This document shows positions 1-14,000 of a stretch of DNA of 64,000 bases, piece after piece. The translations under genes and the position numbers were made by a program. The DNA comes from Agelas oroides. Lineage: Eukaryota > Porifera > Demospongiae > Agelasida > Agelasidae. Location: NCBI GenBank assembly GCA_949130485.1, contig OX422195.1, positions 7,348,566 through 7,412,565 of the forward strand, written 5' to 3'. Numbering within the stretch: the first letter of the stretch is position 1; every line of letters starts with the position of its first letter. The notes beneath the pieces were generated by a model that searched no databases, was not told the DNA's origin, and saw only the letters and a program-made list of their open reading frames with translations.

Positions 1-186
1 GATACACTGAAACTGAAATATTGTCCCAACTCTAGTGACAACACAAGGAATGTTCCGTGGAACTAGTGCAATCTCACGAGTGAACTTTCGTTGTTTGTGT
101 TGACCACACAATTAGCTGGCCTCATGTTGAAACCTTGGCTTGGAAGTACAGGTGTATGTAGCCACCAGTATGGGGAGTAGTGGTTG

Positions 187-425
187 TAGTCTCATGCCCA
201 GACCACACCCTCTCATGAGGAAAAGGGTCTGGTGACACAAGCCTGAATTCCTGGGCTCACTCCAGATTTTGAGAGTGACCAATGAGTGGCATTTATTGGA
301 ATAAAGCACTTGGTACTCATACAGCTTTACAAATATAAAGTCTGAGCACTCCTATAAGCCCAAGGATTCACAGGCTTGTGTCACCAGACCCTTTCCTCTG
401 TGGGTTGGGTCTGGGCATGAGACTA
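187..425. mobile_element. MITE with ~60-bp terminal inverted repeats
   Basis: The left end reads TAGTCTCATGCCCAGACC and the right end is its inverse. The arms run inwards through a shared CTGGTGACACAAGCCTG. The element is 239 bp with no coding capacity. The same insertion is present at 52802-53040, so it predates the duplication. The ends match a family seen many times in this window (TAG-Y-CTCRT-CCCAGRCC). Confidence 0.85.
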
Positions 426-2429
426 GTGTTATTATTTAAGCTTAAAAAATAATTAGGTTTTGACCTTTGGATCATCATAAAATCCTGAAATTGAATTTCT
501 TACTTAAAATTAGAACTTACCTTGCATAAGAATAATATGTGGAGACGCGCAGTCCTGCTTCCACAAGTAAGTGTATAGCTGGTTTTTCCTAGAATTGTGT
601 ACACACCTTGTCGAACTCGGTAACCAATGAAGGCAATACCAAGCTTCCTTTCGCTGGTTTGATGTATGGTCTGGAGTCTAAGCTACCTAAGTGTATAGCT
701 GTGTTTTCCTCAAATTGCATCCGTACCTCGTCAAAAATCTGCAGCCGACAAAGGTAGTACCAAGCATCCTTTGCTACCTAGGTAGGTGTACAGCTGGCTT
801 TTCCTTGAATTGTGTACATACCTCGTCAAACTCTGCAACCAATGAAGGCTGCACCAAGCGTAGCTTGGACTTGTAGGAAGGCCACGAAGGTTGGCTTCAG
901 TCATATGCACCAAGTAAGAACAGCCTATGGCTGAATGGCTCATTAAACTTTCTCATTCTCATTCTTGCGCTAAATTGGATTAGTGTAAATAAATTAAGAC
1001 TCCAGCTTACGTAGAATTGGATTCATGATATATTTCTGGAATTGAATTTCTTATGTAAAATTGAATCATACGTAGTATTAGAATAATTGGGGTGAGCATG
1101 TGCGAGCCCCACACTAGTGAGTTGAATTGCAAATTTTTCATATCTATCTGATGTATGTCGTTCCGTATGTTTTTGGATGCTGTAATTTAACGCGGTAGCC
1201 GTGGGCCGCATGCTGACTGTAAGATTTTCGTACAACTTGGCAGCCAGCTTATCCTTAGGAAGCTAGCTCCAAGGTGAGCTTGAAAGATGACACTTATGAA
1301 AGACAGCCAGGAAGGACAGTTGGACATCGGAATTGGCAGCTGGAGCGTGAGTACCTACCGTATGTCTAAGTATACAAGCACTAACAGTTGTGTAGACAGG
1401 CTTAACACAGAAGGCGGCATGCAGAGACCCTGCTTTACAGCTGATGCATGGCGACTCCCATCTGCCAGCCTTTCTCTAAGATGCCCCAAGTAAGGACTAT
1501 GCATGACAAGCCAGGTTGTGTTCAGACTTAGTCTACAGAGTAGCTGCTTAGGTAGAACAAATGGCTCCATTGTGCTATTCCATCTAACAAGCTTACCCGT
1601 GTAGATGGTTTTTCAGTGTCTGCCCCTGGGGGTATTGACATATTGAGATATCTCTGTACTCTCTTGTAAATTGTTTAGTAAATTTCCCGAACCCCTCCGT
1701 AAACTACTGTCTGTTCTAGGAGTGTCAAGCGAAAATTTTTGTCCCAGGGTAGACATATAGCACTGTCATCCATAGGTGGTACCCTTGTTAAATGGAACCA
1801 CCCATTGTATTGTGCCACCCCATGACAAGCTACTCCCTCTGCAATTGTGACAGTTTTCTCTAAGCTGTTAAACACTTTTGCAGTCAGTAGAGTGACAAAC
1901 TTGTTGAGCTACATGCCACGGCCTGTGTGCTGTGATCTGATACTTCACTGGTAAAGCCTTGGCTGTGTAACAGTCCAATGCCGCTTGCTCACGCTCGCCC
2001 CCCCATGTTCTACATTCGCCTAGTTTAGGAAATGTTTGAGTGCAGTCCATTCTTCCTCCAGGTTGCTTGAGGTGACGACCCATCACATTGTGGACGTGGT
2101 GTCAGTGACCCCAGCAATCAGATGCTGTACAGGGTAGAGGTGAGCAGACATCTCTTATTTATGTGTGTGGGTGGGGGATGGACTTGGGGAGAGGGGCGGG
2201 GTGAAGAGAGGGCCAGCTAGATTAAAGTTCAACTTTAAAGTGTGTGTGTGAAAGTGTTGTTGAAGACTGTATTGTTGTGATGTGATGGGACACAAGTTCT
2301 CAGTATGAGTTCATTACTGTCTTGTCCCACAGTAATGAGTGAAACTGGACTGCGACATATGACGAGGGGTTTCCTGACAATACCACTAACTTGGCACCGG
2401 ACTGCAGGTGGGTGCTTATGTCCGAAGTA

Positions 2430-3350
2430 ACTCATTTCCCTCTCCTGCCACCCTCTCCTCCCCACCCCCCCTCTCTTTTCCCTCTGTGTCTCCGTCCCAC
2501 TTCCTTTCTCTCGCCCTCCCCATTTCTCTCCATCTACTTCCTCCCACCTGTCATTGTCCATCAGGTCCAATTACGATCCATAATGCCGGGCAACCAGATT
2601 GTACACAAACAATTGGTTTACTGCAGTAGGTGTGGATATACAAGTTATTTTGCTGTACACACAAAAACGTAAACAAATTGACACAGTTTACTCGACAAAT
2701 CTGTTTCTAGTGCACCAGATGCTGTGAGAACCTCATTTGCATGATTGAAACATCACGTCTGATACCTCCCTCCCTCTCCCTCCCCCTCCCTCGCCCTCTC
2801 TCCTCCCCGTCTCCTTCCTCCGTCTTCCTCCTCCTTGTTGTGAATGAGCTGGTGTGTGCCTGTCTTACCCCATAGATCTGTGTTTCCAGACAATCATAAA
2901 AACTGAAGTGTGACATACCTGGTGCTGGTAAGTGGAGTGTATGTGTGTTTATGTTAGGACTCCCTCTCACCGTCCCCTTCTCCTCCCTTCCCTTTTGCCC
3001 CTCTACTCACTCTCCTTTTTCCCCCTCCACCATCCCCCTCCTTCCACCTCTTCCCTCCCTCCTCCTCTTCCCTCCCTCCTCCTCTTTCCTCCCTCCTCCT
3101 CTTCCCTCCCTCCACCTCTTCCCTCCCTCCTCCTCTTCCCTCCCTCCTCCTCTTCCCTCCCTCCTCCTCTTCCCTCCCTCCTCCTCTTCCCTCCCTCCTC
3201 CTCTTCCCTCCCTCCTCCTCTTCCCTCCCTCCTCCTCTTCCCTCCCTCCTCCTCTTCCCTCCCTCCACCTCTTCCCTCCTTCCTCCTCTTCCCTCTCTCC
3301 CTCCTCTCTCCTCCCTCCCTCCTTCTCTTCCTTTCACTTTATCTCCTCTC
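2430..3350. repeat. Polypyrimidine-rich tracts, including a 17-bp minisatellite
   Basis: Tracts of C and T at about 2440-2545 and 2760-2835 precede a long block at 2970-3345 built mainly of a 17-bp unit (CCCTCCCTCCTCCTCTT). All three frames of the block stay open for over 100 codons only because the repeat lacks stops. The other copy (about 55060-55850) has fewer units. The block could form triplex or H-DNA, but that is inference. Confidence 0.9.
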
Positions 3351-3669
3351 ACTATTCACCTCATGGTAGTGTAGAGTACAGTCCTTCCATGTGAAATCAT
3401 GATCTCTGACATCTCTCCCTGTGAACCTAATGGTGTTCCTGTTGAGTGCACTGTCAGTGGTGCAATCATGTCAAGCTAAAATAGTACTAAGGGCCAGCCT
3501 GAGGAAGTACGTGCATACACTCCACTACTCACCCTAGCAGCTTGAATCAGAATATGGTGCTCTTTCATTGGAGGGGAAGAGGAGGGAGTCCTCTGGTTAG
3601 TATGGTGTATTTCCATTACCACATCTCTTTTGTCTCTCTCTCCTGGCTCTACCACTCCAGCCAAATTGC

Positions 3670-3752
3670 ACTGTTTGGAGGACCCAGCAGATCAAGCTCA
3701 GGACTAGGCCACTGTTTGGAGGACCCAGCAGATCAAGCTCAGGACTAGGCCA
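3670..3752 (+). repeat. 41-bp tandem repeat, two units
   Basis: The unit starts CTGTTTGGAGGACCCAGCAG and occurs twice here and five times in the duplicate at about 56170-56375. It therefore changed copy number after the duplication. Confidence 0.9.
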
Positions 3753-5543
3753 GCAAGTGGCCCGCAATGGAGTAGCCTCAACATTAGATTGTCTATCTCT
3801 CTTGTTTGCATATTTCATTGTGTGCTTACATACTGCATCTTTCCTCTCTGAAACGAGCCACTTTGCAATGATTACATACCAAACATCTGCATGCCCCACC
3901 TTCTACTGTGGACCCGTTGCAGTCAGGACCCCAGACCCTTCTGACTGGGTGAGGACTGGGGACCACTATACCTGGTGCACGTGATCAGCAGCCTATTTAC
4001 TCTGCATGCAGACTGATATTAAGTACCTCTACTCAGTGATGATCCTGCCCTGCCCCCAGCATCCTATTTACTCTGCATGCAGACTGATATTAAGTACCTC
4101 TACTCCGTGCTGTTATGATCCTGCCCCAACACCCTATTGACTCTGCATGCAGACTGTAAGTACATTGACTGAAAACAGCGCCTCTGCTCGGCTATTGACG
4201 TACAGTCCTCAAGCACTATAGTACTTGCGTGCCCCGCCCCCAAGTACCACAGCACTTGCGTGCTCCGCCCCCCACTCGTGTCAAGTGATCTAAAGAGGTA
4301 ATTACCCAGCCACTCCCCCGCATAGTTGCGGAAGTTGAGAATAGAGGCTCTACAGTATCTATTACTGTAGTTAACAAGAACTATATCGTCTATCTGCGTT
4401 GGAGAAGTTTGGAGAAAACTGATCAACAATTTGGGCGTGGCACAGATTGGCACAGATTGTAACCCCCCCAAGGGTAAGCTGTAATATCAGCAAACAGTAA
4501 CCGCTCCCATGTAGACACCTCTCCAGCTCAGTACAAGTTGCGAGCATGTAAAATGAGCAGTTGCCGCCTCGTGGGGAGGAGCAGTATAATATCTACACAG
4601 TCACCATCAGCAGGCTGGCACCATAGACAACAGAACAAAAATACCATTCTCTTATCAATACAGGCACCTATGAGGACAATGCATAGTTCATAGTGTTCCT
4701 CCTTGAGATGTAGTCTCACAAGCCAGACCGTTTTTGTTCCTCGGTGCTGATCACTTCCAGTATCAGCAAGCAGTTGGCACTGAGAGACAGAGAGGGTGTG
4801 GCTTGTGAGACTACTGGGGTGGGTTGATTTTCATACTGGGGTCAGTGTGTGGCCCAACACCACCATGTCACACCACAGCAACACCTAATAATCATAACTG
4901 TAGTCACCATTAGGAAATCTACAGCTAGATTCCTGCCGTACCCAAAGACCCCCCCCTCCTCATTGTCTACACCCTTGATTTAGCTCCTGGACTGTGCAGA
5001 TTAGTTTCGGGTTTATGTGAGAAAACAGATCATTGGTTGGGTGTGTGCCATAACAATAGAACCATGAATACACATTCCAGTTACCATGGTTAACAAGCAA
5101 TGAGCATGACATGATTCTGTTTACAACTGCACATGTCCTGCATATCACTATTGAATACCATCAGAAGAGATTGGAAGATAAGGATGTTAACGTGTACATG
5201 GTATATTAACTGCTTTTAATAAACAAATTTGTACTGGAATTTTACAAATTCCACGACTGTATCTACTTTACAATGTTTCTCAAGCATCTACAAGAATGTT
5301 AGCCAATCATCGCAGGGGCAGTTGGTACACCCTGTAAAAAACTTTACCTCCCAATCGCAACCTCAAGGTTGTCAGTATCAAGAGTTCATAACAGAGTGTG
5401 CAACTCCCATATGGTTTCTATACCCGCTATCTGGACATGATGTAGGCAATCAGCAGTGAATATGGTTAGCTGTCAGCAGTAAAGAGGCTGGCTTTTGCTA
5501 CGGTGTTCACATAGCTAATGTACACTAGCAGCTAGAATGGCAT

Positions 5544-6284
5544 TCATGTTAAGTACGAACCTGCTTCATGTTAAGTACGTACCTGCTTCATGTTAAGTAC
5601 GAACCTGCTTCATGTTAAGTACGTACCTGCTTCATGTTGAGTACGTACCTGCTTCATGTTAAGTACGTACCTGCTTCATGTTAAGTATGTACCTGCTTCA
5701 TGTTAAGTACGTACCTGCTTCATGTTAAGTATGTACCTGCTTCATGTTAAGTACGTACCTGCTTCATGTTAAGTATGTACCTGCTTCATGTTAAGTACGT
5801 ACCTGCTTCATGTTGAGTACGTACCTGCTTCATGTTGAGTACGTACCTGCTTCATGTTAAGTACGTACCTGCTTCATGTTAAGTACGTACCTGCTTCATG
5901 TTAAGCACGTACCTGCTTCATGTTAAGCACGTACCTGCTTCATGTTAAGCACGTACCTGCTTCATGTTAAGTACGTACCTGCTTCATGTTAAGTACGAAC
6001 CTGCTTCATGTTAAGTACGTACCTGCTTCATGTTAAGTACGAACCTGCTTCATGTTAAGTACGTACCTGCTTCATGTTGAGTACGTACCTGCTTCATGTT
6101 AAGTACGTACCTGCTTCATGTTAAGTACGTACCTGCTTCATGTTAAGTACATACCTGCTTCATGTTAAGTACGTACCTGCTTCATGTTAAGTACGTACCT
6201 GCTTCATGTTAAGTACGTACCTGCTTCATGTTAAGTATGTACCTGCTTCATGTTAAGTACGTACCTGCTTCATGTTAAGTACAC
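5544..6284 (+). repeat. 22-bp minisatellite, about 33 units
   Basis: The unit is CATGTTAAGTACGTACCTGC plus TT, with a few variant bases (GTACGAAC, GTATGTAC, AAGCACGT). The duplicate carries a quite different ~156-bp minisatellite at the matching place (about 58386-59830). GTACGTAC inside the unit is self-complementary. No gene lies in it. Confidence 0.97.
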
Positions 6285-6729
6285 ATTTGTATATGGCATA
6301 CACAAATGTGTGTGTGTGTGTTTTCAACTGAAATGAAAGCTGCAACACACACACAAACATGATACATGCAAATACACTCATGTATGAAATTTCCTAAAAG
6401 TGTTTAATTAGAACGGTACCAGGAAGTATTTCCACCTTTGACCTTTGTGTGGCATGTATTTTGGCTTGTAGATGGACTAATACTAATGTAAGCCACTTGT
6501 CTCCCTGATTTGGTAGTCAAGGAGTGTATCAGGTCACAAGTTGTCAGTCGCTGAGTCTCACCAGATCTAGGGGATGTAGAGAGAACTTTGTCGTGCACTC
6601 TCAGCCTCACCTTGCATCTGTGTGAACACTTTTGAGCTTTAGCCAACTCACCAGTTGAAACCACTGATGGTGGAGAATGTCCCATTTTCCTCAGGCTCAC
6701 TCTTGTATACGTTACCACCACAAACCAAA

Positions 6730-7416
6730 GCTGGAGAGACAGTGGGTAGACCGGGGACTGAGGCCACCACAGAAGTGTTATTACACTGAATGTGTCCTCT
6801 GACCCACAATGTGTTGATAATGAGTGTTGACCTGTCTATTGTTCAGACATGTAGAGTAGGTTTAGTTTTCTCTGTGAGAATGGGAGAACAGTCTGTTCTA
6901 GCTGGAGAGACAGTGGGTAGGCCAGGGACTGAGGCCACCACAGAAGTGTTATTACACTGAATGTGTCCTCTGACCCACAATGTGTTGATAATGAGTGTTC
7001 ACCTGTCTATTGTTCAGACATGTAGAGTAGGTTTAGTTTTCTCTGTGAGAATGGGAGAACAGTCTGTTCTAGCTGGAGAGACAGTGGGTAGACCGGGGAC
7101 TGAGGCCACCACAGAAGTGTTATTACACTGAATGTGTCCTCTGATCCACATATGTGTTGATAATGAGTGTTCACCTGTCTATTGTTCAGACATGTAGAGT
7201 AGGTTTAGTTTTCTCTGTGAGAATGGGAGAACAGTCTGTTCTAGCTGGAGAGACAGTGGGTAGACCGGGGACTGAGGCCACCACAGAAGTGTTATTACAT
7301 TGAATGTGTCCTCTGACCCCACAATGTGTTGATAATGAGTGTTCACCTGTCTATTGTTCAGACATGTAGAGTAGGTTTAGTTTTCTCTGTGAGAATGGGA
7401 GAACAGTCTGTTCTAG
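6730..7416 (+). repeat. ~171-bp tandem repeat, four units, just upstream of the start codon
   Basis: Units begin GCTGGAGAGACAGTGGGTAG at 6730, 6901, 7072 and 7244. The duplicate has two units (60274 and 60445). The last unit ends about 100 bp before the first Kelch coding exon, so the array lies in the 5' untranslated intron or promoter region. Each unit contains CTATTGTTCAG, which resembles a 3' splice site, so alternative leader exons are possible but unproven. Confidence 0.9.
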
Positions 7417-7514
7417 AAACACAGTGGTATATTTCTCACAAAGTGGTAGCTAGTGGTCTCCATGAATTGAGAACTTGTGTCTTGTACACTTATCTCTCTT
7501 GTGCAGGGTGAGCC

Positions 7515-8037
7515 ATGGCATCCCCACCTGGGCATCCCCCATCACAGCATGAGCCTGTTGGACGCTGGGGTCATTGCAGCGCATTCATCGATGGAAAGCA
7601 GTACACCTATGGAGGCCACTGTGGAGCAGGCGGGTCCCCACCTCTCTCAATGGTGGAGATATTGGACTTAGTAACAGAAAAATGGCAGCAGTTACCAACA
7701 ACTGGAGAGACGCCACCAGGACACATCAATGCATCATGTGCTGCTGTTGGAACTTACCTCTTCCATTTTGGTGGGCATTATGCCAACAAGCACTACAACA
7801 CCATCCATTGTTTGGAAATCAGCAAACTGACTTGGAGAGCGACACCTGCTGTCAACCCCCGACAAGCACCGATACCCAAGAGTGGTGCTGGGATGGTAGT
7901 AATTGGGAATATTCTTATCATATCAGGTGGGGTTGGAGACCTGCCAGACCACCCTGATCCAGACAAATATGTTTCTCATCCAGAGTATGAAGGACGGGGA
8001 TATACAAATGAGGTGCACTGCTTCCATGTTGATTCAA
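7515..8037 (+). CDS. Coding exon 1: Kelch blades 1-3
   Basis: This exon encodes 174 residues starting MASPPGHPPSQ. Three Kelch-type beta strands end in the double glycine: QYTYGG, YLFHFGG and ILIISGG, each followed by a loop and an aromatic strand (EKWQQLP, LTWRATP). The donor is at 8038 (GATTCAA|GTGAGT, phase 1). Its paralogue at 60714-61245 shares the first and last dozen residues but only about half of the interior, although the surrounding noncoding DNA is nearly identical. Confidence 0.9.
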
Positions 8038-11000
8038 GTGAGTTATGCTAATTAATGTTTGCACAAGTACATACAGTTCAGTACCATACATGTATATACA
8101 CTGCACCTCTTGGCTTCATAATGGTTGAGCATTGTATAAGGTAAGAGCTCTTGGCTTCATAATGGTCAGGTTGAGCATTCTATAAGGTAAGAGCTCTTGG
8201 CTTCATAATGGTCAGGTTGAGCATTGTATAAGGTAAGAGCTCTTGGCTTCATAATGGTCAGGTTGAGCATTGTATAAGGTAAGAGCTCTTGGCTTCATAA
8301 TGGTCAGGTTGAGCATTGTATAAGGTAAGAGCTCTTGGCTTCATAATGGTTGAGCATTGTATAAGGTAAGAGCTCTTGGCTTCATAATGGTCAGGTTGAG
8401 CATTGTATAAGGTAGGAGCTCTTGGCTTCATAATGGTTGAGCATTGTATAAGGTAAGAGCTCTTGGCTTCATAATGGTCAGGTTGAGCATTGTATAAGGT
8501 AAGAGCTCTTGGCTTCATAATGGTCAGGTTGAGCATTGTATAAGGTAAGAGCTCTTGGCTTCATAATGGTCAGGTTGAGCATTGTATAAGGTAAGGGCTG
8601 TTCGCTTCATAATGGTCAGGTTGAGCATTGTATAACGTGACTGTTATGATGGTACGTAGGACATCAGATATAGGAGGTTTGTGTTATATCTGTACTTGGT
8701 GAAATGCTTTTCACTCCCCATTCAACCAATTTTATAGCCAACAAAGATATGAATGCATAATTTAACTCGCCTAAAACTCTAAAATCATATTCCAAATTCT
8801 TGTTTCTGCCTTACTTTCAGTTTTCGTGTTAATGAGGTCATATACGTAAGACGTTGGTTGTATGAATACCGGCCGTTTGTGAACAGCTTTTCTCTCCGCA
8901 TTCAACCAATTTATAGCCAACAAAGATATGAATGCACAATTTAGCTCGCCTAAAACTCTAAAATCATAATCTAAATTCTTATTTCTGCCTTACTTTCAGT
9001 TTTCATGTTAAGGGGGTCATATACGTAAGACGTTCATTATATGAGTTCATGATGTCGGTAGTTTGTGAAAATCTTTTCCCTTCCATTCAGCGTATGTTAC
9101 AGCTAACACAGATATGAATGCATATTTTAGCATGCCGTAGACTCTAAACCTGTAATCTAAAGTCAGATTTCTCCCTTACTTTCAGTTTTAGTGTTAGTGG
9201 GGTCATATACGTAGGACGTTGGTTGTAGGAAGTTTGTATCATATCGGTACTTTGTAAAATGTATTTCCCTTCCATTCAGCGTACGTTACACCTACCAAAG
9301 ATGTGAATGCATATTTTAGCACGCCTTAGAGTCTAAACTCGTAATCTAAAGTGATATTTCTCCCTTAGTTTCAGTTTTAGTGTTAGTGGGGTCATATACG
9401 TAGGATGTTGGATATAGGAAGTTTCAGTCAATCGGTAGTTTGTGAAATGCTTTTCCTTTCCATTCAGCGTACATTACAGCTACCAAAGATATGAATTCAT
9501 ATTTTAGCATGCCTTAGACTCTAAACTTGTAATCTAAAGTCAGATTTCTCCCTTAGTTTCAGTTTTAGTGTTAGTGGGGTCATATACGTAGGACGTTGGA
9601 TAAAGGAAGTTTGCGTCCTATTGGTACTTTGTGAAATGCTTTTCCCTTCCATTCAGCGTACGTTACAGCTACCACAAATATGAATGCATATTTTAGCATG
9701 CATTAGACTCTAAACTTGTAATCAAAAGTCAGATTTCTCCCTTAGTTTCAGTTTTAGTGTTAGTGGTGTCATATATAATGATATCGGTAGTTTGTGAAAA
9801 GCTTTTCACTCCCCATTCAGCCAATTTTATAGCCAACAAAGATATGAATGCACAATTTAGCTCGCCTTATACTCTAACTTCATAATCTAAATTCTTGTTT
9901 CGGCCTTACTTTCAGTTTTCGTGTTAATGGGGTCATATATGTAAGACGGTTATATGAGTTCACGATATCGGTAGTTTGTGAAAAGCTTTTCACTCACCAT
10001 TCAACCAATTTTATAGCCAAGAAAGATATGAATGCATAATTGAGCTCGCCTAATACTCTAAAATCATGAACTAAATTTTTGTTTCTGCCTTACTTTCAGT
10101 TTTCGTGTTAACGGGTTCATATATGTAAGACGGTTATATGAGTTCACGATATCGGTAGTTTGTGAAAAGCTTTTCACTCACCATTCAACCAAGTTTATAG
10201 CCAACAAAGATATGAATGCATAATTTAGCTCGCCTAATACTCTAAAATCATAATCTAAATTCTTGTTTCTGCCTTGCTTTCAGTTTTCGTGTTAATGGGG
10301 TCATATACGTAAGACGGTTATATGAGTTCATGATATCGGTAGTTTGTGAAAAGCTTTTCACTCCCCATTCAACCAATTTTATAGCTAACAAAGATATGAA
10401 TGCATAATTTAGCTCGCCTAATACTCTAAAATCATAATCTAAATTCTTGTTTCTGCCTTACTTTCAGTTTTCGTGTTAATCTGGTCATATACGTAAGATG
10501 TTGGTTATATGAGTCGATGATATCGGTAGTTTGTGAAAAGCTTTTCACTCCCCATTCAACCAATTTTATAGCCAACAAAGATATGAATGCATAATTTAGC
10601 TCGCCTAATACTCTAAAATCATAATCTAAATTCTTGTTTCTGCCATGCTTTCAGTTTTCATGTTAATGGGGTCATATATGTAAGACGGTTATATGAGTTC
10701 ACGATATCGGTAGTTTGTGAAAAGCTTTTCACTCACCATTCAACCAATTTTATAGCCAAGAAAGATATGAAAGCATAATTTAGCTCACCTAATACTCTAA
10801 AATCATAATCTAAATTCTTGTTTTTGCCATGCTTTCAGTTTTCATGTTAATGGGGTCATATACGTAAGACGTTGGTTATATGAGTACATGATATCGGTAG
10901 TTTGTGAAAAGCTTTACACTCCCCATTCAACCAATTTTATAGCCAACAAAGATATGAATGCATAATTTAGCTCGCCTAATAATCTAAAATCATAATCTAA

Positions 11001-14000
11001 ATTCTTGTTTCTGCCTTGCTTTCAGTTTTCGTGTTAATGGGGTCATATACGTAAGACGTTGGTTATATGAGTTCATGATATCGGTAGTTTGTGAAAAGCT
11101 TTTCACTCCCCATTCAACCAATTTTATAGCTAACAAAGATATGAATGCATAATTTAGCTCGCCTAATACTCTAAAATCATAATCTAAATTCTTGTTTCTG
11201 CCTTACTTTCAGTTTTTGTGTTAATCGGGTCATATACGTAAGATGTTGGTTATATGAGTTCATGATATCGGTAGTTTGTGAAAAGCTTTTCACTCCCCAT
11301 TCAACCAAGTTTATAGCCAACAAAGATATGAATGCATAATTTAGCTCGCCTAATACTCTAAAATCATGATCTAAATTCTTGTTTCTGCCTTCCTTTCAGT
11401 TTTCGTGTTAATGGGGTGATATACGTAAGACGTTGGTTATATGAGTTCATGATATCGGTAGTTTGTGAAATGCTTTTCACTCCCCATTCAACCAATTTCA
11501 TAGCTAACAAAGATATGAATGCATAATTTAGCTAGCCTAATACTCTAAAATCATAATCTAAATTCTTGTTTCTGCCTTACTTTCAGTTTTCGTGTTAATC
11601 GGGTCATATACGTAAGATGTTGGTTATATGAGTTCATGATATCGGTAGTTTGTGAAAAGCTTTTCACTCCCCATTCAACCAATTTTATAGCCAACAAAGA
11701 TATGAATGCATAATTTAGCTCGCCTAATACTCTAAAATCATGATCTAAATTCTTGTTTCTGCCTTCCTTTCAGTTTTCGTGTTAATGGGGTGATATACGT
11801 AAGATGTTGGTTATATTAGTTCATGATATCGGTAGTTTGTGAAAAGCTTTTCACTGCCCATTCAACCAATTTTATAGCCAACAAAGATATGAATGCATAA
11901 TTGAGCTCACCTAATACTCTAAAATCGTAATCTAAATTCTTGTTTCTGCCTTAATTTCAGTTTTCGTGTTAATGGGGTCATATACATAAGACGTTGGTTA
12001 TATGAGTACATTATATCGGTAGTTTGTGAAAAGTTTTTCACTACCCATTCAACCAATTTTATAGCCAACAAAGATATGAATGCATAATTTAGCTCGCCTA
12101 ATACTCTAAAATCATGAACTAAATTCTTGTTTCTGCCTTACTTTCAGTTTTCGTGTTAATGGGTTCATATATGTAAGACGGTTATATGAGTTCACGATAT
12201 CGGTAGTTTGTGAAAAGCTTTTCACTCACCATTCAACCAAGTTTATAGCCAACAAAGATATGAATGCATAATTTAGCTCGCCTAATACTCTAAAATCATA
12301 ATCTAAATTCTTGTTTCTGCCTTGCTTTCAGTTTTCGTGTTAATGGGGTCATATACGTAAGACGGTTATATGAGTTCATGATATCGGTAGTTTGTGAAAA
12401 GCTTTTCACTCCCCATTCAACCAAGTTTATAGCCAACAAAGATATGAATGCATAATTTACCTCGCCTAATACTCTAAAATCATGATCTAAATTCTTGTTT
12501 CTGCCTTCCTTTCAGTTTTCGTGTTAATGGGGTGATATACGTAAGATGTTGGTTATATGAGTTCACGATATCGGTAGTTTGTGAAAAGCTTTTCACTCAC
12601 CATTCAACCAAGTTTATAGCCAACAAAGATATGAATGCATAATTTAGCTCGCCTAATACTCTAAAATCATAATCTAAATTTTTGTTTCTGCCTTGCTTTC
12701 AGTTTTCGTGTTAATGGGGTCATATACGTAAGACGGTTATATGAGTTCATGATATCGGTAGTTTGTGAAAAGCTTTTCACTCCCCATTCAACCAATTTTA
12801 TAGCTAACAAAGATATGAATGCATAATTTAGCTCGCCTAATACTCTAAAATCATAATCTAAATTCTTGTTTCTGCCTTACTTTCAGTTTTCGTGTTAATC
12901 GGGTCATATACGTAAGATGTTGGTTATATGAGTCGATGATATCGGTAGTTTGTGAAAAGCTTTTCACTCCCCATTCAACCAATTTTATAGCCAACAAAGA
13001 TATGAATGCATAATTTAGCTCGCCTAATACTCTAAAATCATAATCTAAATTCTTGTTTCTGCCATGCTTTCAGTTTTCATGTTAATGGGGTCATATATGT
13101 AAGACGGTTATATGAGTTCACGATATCGGTAGTTTGTGAAAAGCTTTTCACTCACCATTCAACCAATTTTATAGCCAAGAAAGATATGAAAGCATAATTT
13201 AGCTCACCTAATACTCTAAAATCATAATCTAAATTCTTGTTTCTGCCATGCTTTCAGTTTTCATGTTAATGGGGTCATATACGTAAGACGTTGGTTATAT
13301 GAGTACATGATATCGGTAGTTTGTGAAAAGCTTTACACTCCCCATTCAACCAATTTTATAGCCAACAAAGATATGAATGCATAATTTAGCTCGCCTAATT
13401 ATCTAAAATCATAATCTAAATTCTTGTTTCTGCCTTGCTTTCAGTTTTCGTGTTAATGGGGTCATATACGTAAGACGTTGGTTATATGAGTTTATGATAT
13501 CGGTAGTTTGTGAAAAGCTTTTCACTCCCCATTCAACCAATTTTATAGCTAACAAAGATATGAATGCATAATTTAGCTCGCCTAATACTCTAAAATCATA
13601 ATCTAAATTCTTGTTTCTGCCTTACTTTCAGTTTTCGTGTTAATCGGGTCATATACGTAAGATGTTGGTTATATGAGTTCATGATATCGGTAGTTTGTGA
13701 AAAGCTTTTCACTCCCCATTCAACCAAGTTTATAGCCAACAAAGATATGAATGCATAATTTAGCTCGCCTAATACTCTAAAATCATGATCTAAATTCTTG
13801 TTTCTGCCTTCCTTTCAGTTTTCGTGTTAATGGGGTGATATACGTAAGACGTTGGTTATATGAGTTCATGATATCGGTAGTTTGTGAAAAGCTTTTCACT
13901 CCCCATTCAACCAATTTCATAGCTAACAAAGATATGAATGCATAATTTAGCTCGCCTAATACTCTAAAATCATAATCTAAATTCTTGTTTCTGCCTTACT

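Larger units (their letters stand above)
1..8095. repeat. Segmental duplication, first copy (5' flank and first Kelch exon)
   Basis: This block is repeated at 52616-61303 in the same order and orientation. Long stretches differ only at scattered bases. Length differences lie in the CT-rich tract, the 41-bp repeat, one ~500-bp insertion in the other copy, and a minisatellite that has a different unit in each copy. Homology starts at the first base of the window, so the true left end may lie further left. Outside the repeats listed separately, 426-2430 and 3760-5540 hold no gene I recognise. Three loose copies of a ~100-bp unit containing AAGTGTATAGCTG or a variant lie at about 566-870. Confidence 0.95.

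Noticed and set aside
2932-3394. Long Ser/Pro/Leu- and Arg/Glu/Gly-rich open frames in several frames and on both strands
   Set aside because: They come from a C/T-only 17-bp repeat that contains no stop codons; no coding signature.
4100-4471. 123-codon open frame on the minus strand, also present in the duplicate copy
   Set aside because: The duplicate shows length changes from indels that do not respect the frame, no domain is recognisable, and start and end differ between copies.
8258-8536. 92-codon repetitive open frame on the minus strand
   Set aside because: A by-product of the 46-bp minisatellite, inside intron 1.
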